From assembly GCA_946538875.1 (NCBI GenBank), contig CAMNHD010000005.1, positions 1-17,331 on the forward strand: a stretch of DNA of 17,331 nucleotides, written 5' to 3'. This document shows positions 14,466 to 17,331 of this stretch, one piece after another. Each line of letters starts with the position of its first letter. The first letter of the stretch is position 1. The position numbers and the translations under genes were made by a program. The notes beneath the pieces are model-generated. The model saw nothing but the letters and a program-made list of their open reading frames with translations, was not told where the DNA came from and did not search any database. Source of the DNA: an uncultured Treponema sp. GTDB lineage: Bacteria; Spirochaetota; Spirochaetia; Treponematales; Treponemataceae.

Positions 14466-15257
14466 ATGGTATACTGTAAAAGCCGCAAAATGATTTACTC
14501 AACCGTAAGTGTTCTGGCATTGATAGTCAACCTCATAATGAACCGGGAAGCTCTAGGCCGTTTCGGGCTCTGCTCCAAGGCAGATGATGCCGAGCAGCGG
14601 ACAGCCATACACTACAGCCATTTTCTGGCCTCGGCAAACTGCTACTTCATTACGGACATAGCATGGGGAATCCTTTACGAGCGCAACCAGGTCAAAAGCC
14701 TCTTTATCCCCTTGTACATCGACTGCATCCTTTACTTCATATTCATGTTCCTGACTATGGTCACATGGATACGCTACATAGTCGCCTATCTGGAGAAAAA
14801 AGGAAGGCGAAGCACCGTTCAGATTGTCGCCATGTGGATAATGCTCATCCTTGGCCTAGTTTACCTGGCGGTCAACTATTTCCATCCATTCATCTTTTCA
14901 TTCAACGAAAACCATGAATACATACCGGAATCAGGCAGATATATCGCCTTCATCATTCAGATTGTCATCTACATGGTGACCACACTGAGCATGTTCCACA
15001 TAGCCCGCAAATCCTCAGGCTGGGAAAAAATCCGCTATGCGGCGGTAGGCGGCACAAGTTTTGTAATGGCCCTCTTCCTGATGCTGCAGATATACTACCC
15101 AGACTACCCCACCTACGCCATGGGGCTCCTGATTGGAATCTGCATGATTCACTCCTATCCTATGTCGAAGCCGGAGAGAGAAAGGAAAAAGAGACTTACG
15201 ACAACATTGCAACAAGCCTGGCCGAAAACTACGAGGCAATGTACTACATCAACATAA
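14466..15257 (+). CDS. N-terminal membrane fragment of the split GGDEF protein
   Basis: 263 residues from 14466, or 255 from the alternative ATG at 14490. Hydrophobic helices are visible at about residues 10-27, 54-68, 77-107, 114-136, 156-177 and two more from 184 to 226, suggesting a seven-helix sensor with the MVYCKSRK end inside the cell. After HSY the frame leaves the ancestral sequence and ends in a spurious basic tail (PMSKPERERKKRL to the stop at 15257). No known sensor family was recognised from the sequence. Confidence 0.6.
   Translation: MVYCKSRKMIYSTVSVLALIVNLIMNREALGRFGLCSKADDAEQRTAIHYSHFLASANCYFITDIAWGILYERNQVKSLFIPLYIDCILYFIFMFLTMVTWIRYIVAYLEKKGRRSTVQIVAMWIMLILGLVYLAVNYFHPFIFSFNENHEYIPESGRYIAFIIQIVIYMVTTLSMFHIARKSSGWEKIRYAAVGGTSFVMALFLMLQIYYPDYPTYAMGLLIGICMIHSYPMSKPERERKKRLTTTLQQAWPKTTRQCTTST
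15153..15162. repeat. Tandem duplication of TCCTA that breaks the GGDEF gene
   Basis: TCCTATCCTA, two adjacent copies of a pentamer. Removing one copy fuses the membrane and cytoplasmic halves in frame (HSY-VEAGERKEKE). Because 5 is not a multiple of 3, gain or loss of a copy switches the full-length product off or on. Confidence 0.85.
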
Positions 15258-16567
15258 AGACCGGGGAATTCATCGAATTCTCCGTAAGCCAGGAATACCG
15301 CTCCATGAACGTCCCTGTTTCAGGCTGTAATTTTTACAGCGAAACCAAGGAGAACATCGAAAAATACGTGCATCCCGATGACAGGGAATTTGCCCACAGG
15401 CTGCTCAGCAAGGAAGGCATGTTAAAGAATCTGGAGGGCAAAAAATCCTTTTCCTACAAATACAGGCTCATGGTTGCCGGACAGCCCAGGCATTTCCAGT
15501 TCACCCTGATGAAGGCTTTCGACGGCAAACATTTTATCCTGAGCGAAAAGGACATAGAAGAAGAAATCACCGCAGAAAACATGCGGCTGGAAAACCAAAA
15601 GAAACACGTCACCTTCAGCCAGATAGCGGAAACCTTGGCCGTCAACTACGACATGATTTATTATGTGGATGCAGAAAAGTCAAATTACATCGGTTACGAG
15701 TGCAGGAACATTTACGGCAAGCTGGAAGTCAGCAAATCCGGAGAAGATTTCTTTGCCGACTCCATAAACGATATTCTAAAAATCGTCCACAAAAATGACC
15801 GGGAAAGAGTGCTGGCCTTTGTCAACAAGGAAAATATATGCAGCATACTCACAACCCAGAAAAACTGCAGCATAGACTACCAAGTGGTGGCCTTCAAAAA
15901 GACTTACTACGTCAGGATGATCGTGCACAAGACAACCAGCGGCAGCCATTTCATCATAGGAATCGAAAACATCGACGAGGAAGTCAAAAGAGAAAAACAG
16001 CACCTTAAAGCCCTGAACAGCGAAAAGGAACGGGCCAGGCGGGACGAGCTGACGGGCCTGAAAAACAAAACCGCCTACAATGAACTGGAAAAATCAGTCC
16101 AGACAAATATGGACAACGGCATGAACTACCTACCCTATGCCCTGGTTGTGTGCGACGCCAACAACCTTAAGAAGATAAACGACACAGAAGGCCATGTGGC
16201 AGGGGACGAGTTCATCAAAAAATCGGCGGAACTTCTCAAAGCCACATTCACCAGCAGCCCCACCTTCAGAATCGGAGGAGATGAGTTCGTGGTTTTCCTG
16301 AGGGGAGACGATTATTCAAACCGAGTAAAACTCATGGAAATCCTGCATGAACAAGTCAAAAAGAACCTCTGCTCCGGCTCAGGTCCAGTCCTTGCAGCCG
16401 GCATGTCCGAATACAACCCCGATGCAGACAACCTGATGGCAGAAGTTTTTGAACGGGCAGACAAAGAAATGTACAAAAACAAAAGCAGCCTCAAGAAGCT
16501 GGAAAAAAGCCAGAAACAAACTGCAAAAAAAAGCCTCTCTCAGCGAACCTCAGCACAAGAAATGTAA
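15239..16567 (+). CDS. C-terminal PAS-like/GGDEF fragment (diguanylate cyclase)
   Basis: 442 residues from the ATG at 15239, the first ATG after the frame break. The GAGG before it is only 2 nt away, so independent translation would be poor. Two related PAS-like units begin MYYINIKTGEFIEF (1-14) and MIYYVDAEKSNYIGYE (139-154), each followed by an HPDDRE- or HKNDRE-type helix and ending in IEEEI or IDEEV. A linker helix leads to the GGDEF domain (about 268-430), with RDELTGLKNKTAY, the CDANNLKKINDTEGHVAGDEF segment and an intact RIGGDEF active-site loop (344-350). There is no RxxD inhibitory site five residues before GGDEF, so product feedback may be weak. The catalytic residues are all present. 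Confidence 0.85.
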   Translation: MYYINIKTGEFIEFSVSQEYRSMNVPVSGCNFYSETKENIEKYVHPDDREFAHRLLSKEGMLKNLEGKKSFSYKYRLMVAGQPRHFQFTLMKAFDGKHFILSEKDIEEEITAENMRLENQKKHVTFSQIAETLAVNYDMIYYVDAEKSNYIGYECRNIYGKLEVSKSGEDFFADSINDILKIVHKNDRERVLAFVNKENICSILTTQKNCSIDYQVVAFKKTYYVRMIVHKTTSGSHFIIGIENIDEEVKREKQHLKALNSEKERARRDELTGLKNKTAYNELEKSVQTNMDNGMNYLPYALVVCDANNLKKINDTEGHVAGDEFIKKSAELLKATFTSSPTFRIGGDEFVVFLRGDDYSNRVKLMEILHEQVKKNLCSGSGPVLAAGMSEYNPDADNLMAEVFERADKEMYKNKSSLKKLEKSQKQTAKKSLSQRTSAQEM

Positions 16568-16617
16568 CGCGGTAAAAGAACGCCGCATAATTCCCCTGCC
16601 CCTCATATTGACAATTT

Positions 16618-16646
16618 TTCTCCTAAGCATTATTCTACATTTACCT
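16618..16646 (+). promoter_or_regulatory. Predicted sigma-70 promoter of the alpha/beta hydrolase gene
   Basis: TTGACA (16618-16623, consensus), a 17-nt spacer and TATTCT (16641-16646, two mismatches). The predicted start is about 16653, leaving a 35-nt leader with GAGGAG before the ATG at 16688. Confidence 0.68.
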
Positions 16647-16652
16647 AGTAAC

Positions 16653-16671
16653 TTACTAGGTATTCAAAAAA
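16653..16671. promoter_or_regulatory. Operator-like perfect inverted repeat at the predicted transcription start
   Basis: ACCTAGT (16653-16659), 5 nt, ACTAGGT (16665-16671): perfect 7-bp arms spanning +1 to about +19 of the hydrolase promoter. A dimeric repressor bound here would block transcription. Its TTACT/AGTA core recalls operators of HxlR/DUF24-type (winged-helix) regulators, but that assignment is only a suggestion. It has no T-run and is not a terminator. Confidence 0.55.
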
Positions 16672-16687
16672 ATAAAGAGGAGCGCAC

Positions 16688-17331
16688 ATGTCCACATTGA
16701 ATCTTGAGAATCTTTTCGAAGACCCGTCAGACCTGGACCCAACGGCCTTGCCTGACTACACAACGCTGGATTTTGTAAGCAAGGACTCTCACATCTACGG
16801 CGAAATCATGTGGCCCTCCAGCAATTCGCAAAAGCCCCACCCCTGCGTCATCATGCTGCACGGCTTTCCGGGAACGGCCCGCAACGATGACATTTCCCAT
16901 GCCCTTTGCAGAATCGGATGTGTCGTAATCGTTCCCCACAACCGGGGAGCTTGGGGCAGCCAGGGCAAGTACCTCATCACAAACTGCATAGAAGACGCAA
17001 AAAACCTGGCAGAATACGCCCACACTCCAGAGTTTGCGGAAAAATATGACGTTGACCCCGCCCAGATTTTTCTCCTTGGCCACAGCATGGGTGCAAACTC
17101 AGCCTTGAACGCAGGAAAGAACCTGGACTGGATAAGGGGAATCATCATGCTCACCCCCTACGACCCAACCCGCTATCTGAACAGGGCCAAGGAAAGCTAC
17201 TTCCGCTCCCTGCTGGAAGAAGGAAAAATCCTCCAGTCAGACGGAATCGACGCAATCTACGAAGACGTGGTTGTGAACAAAAGCAGAATCTACCACCCCA
17301 CCGCCTACGAAGATGCAAAGGACAAAAACCT
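16688..17331 (+). CDS. Alpha/beta hydrolase, 3' end beyond the window
   Basis: The first 214 residues of a cytoplasmic alpha/beta-hydrolase (no signal peptide), cut by the window edge. The oxyanion-hole motif HGFPG is at 58-62, the NRGAWGSQGKY strand-turn at 85-95, and the nucleophile elbow GHSMG at 131-135 places the catalytic serine at 133. The acid and histidine of the triad lie downstream, possibly outside the window. The sequence resembles alpha/beta hydrolases of the esterase/peptidase-like (DLH or prolyl oligopeptidase-like) group; the substrate cannot be told. The start has a strong GAGGAG 5 nt upstream. It is separated by 120 bp from the GGDEF gene and has its own promoter and an apparent operator, so it is probably inducible. 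Confidence 0.85.
   Translation, partial: MSTLNLENLFEDPSDLDPTALPDYTTLDFVSKDSHIYGEIMWPSSNSQKPHPCVIMLHGFPGTARNDDISHALCRIGCVVIVPHNRGAWGSQGKYLITNCIEDAKNLAEYAHTPEFAEKYDVDPAQIFLLGHSMGANSALNAGKNLDWIRGIIMLTPYDPTRYLNRAKESYFRSLLEEGKILQSDGIDAIYEDVVVNKSRIYHPTAYEDAKDKN

Larger units (their letters stand above)
14466..16567 (+). pseudogene. Membrane diguanylate cyclase gene split by a 5-bp duplication
   Basis: Two overlapping frames together encode one membrane-sensor GGDEF protein. The first gives the membrane part up to IGICMIHSY. The cytoplasmic part resumes in another frame as SYVEAGERKEKETYDNIATSLAENYEAMYYINIKTGEF. The switch falls at a direct duplication of TCCTA (15153-15157 and 15158-15162); deleting one copy gives one uninterrupted frame of about 698 codons from 14466 (690 from the alternative ATG at 14490). 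The ancestral layout is about seven N-terminal membrane segments, two PAS-like sensor regions and a C-terminal GGDEF domain. Such proteins make c-di-GMP from two GTP in response to a signal. As written, the halves would be separate polypeptides and signalling would be lost. The rest of both frames is intact, so the break looks recent. Confidence 0.85.

Overview
The window looks like chromosomal DNA of a host-associated spirochaete, most likely a Treponema. This rests on the gene set: BspA-type leucine-rich-repeat surface proteins, a DUF4954 protein, and an EF-P carrying Arg32 beside its rhamnosyltransferase EarP. It also rests on base composition, with a GC-richer housekeeping left half and an AT-richer accessory middle. 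The genus is an inference; no rRNA or other phylogenetic marker is present.

Left half (1-7156), housekeeping. A partial mnmG (minus) and apt (plus) diverge from a 146-bp region holding two facing promoters. apt converges on a secreted DNA/RNA non-specific endonuclease, which is the second gene of a minus-strand pair behind a 742-residue DUF4954 left-handed beta-helix protein. A tRNA-Arg(CCT) and a strong intrinsic terminator lie directly upstream of that pair. Next come efp and earP: EF-P has Arg32 at the tip of its loop, and EarP is the enzyme that rhamnosylates that residue. EarP carries an extra interdomain linker built from a 90-bp-period repeat.

Middle (7157-13643), accessory. A Vat-type xenobiotic acetyltransferase is followed by a short non-coding stretch with a possible coding remnant. 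A two-gene operon of exported repeat proteins follows (YD-like repeats, then a BspA-type LRR protein). A second BspA-type LRR gene converges on it. The two stop codons are separated by an 88-bp gap filled by a nested palindromic repeat.

Right part (13644-17331), decaying and regulatory. A chloramphenicol-acetyltransferase-like gene is broken by a frameshift in a G7 run and by an apparent internal deletion. A membrane GGDEF (diguanylate cyclase) gene is split by a 5-bp tandem duplication; removing one copy restores a single reading frame of about 698 codons. The window ends in a partial alpha/beta hydrolase gene whose good promoter has a near-perfect inverted repeat exactly at the predicted transcription start.

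The most unusual pattern is regulatory. apt, earP, the second LRR gene and probably the GGDEF gene each have a sigma-70-like -10 hexamer ending exactly 6 nt before the ATG, with no Shine-Dalgarno sequence inside the predicted transcript; mnmG has 9 nt. This is the signature expected of leaderless mRNAs. The other genes in the window have ordinary SD-containing leaders. No CRISPR array, transposase, phage gene or rRNA was seen.
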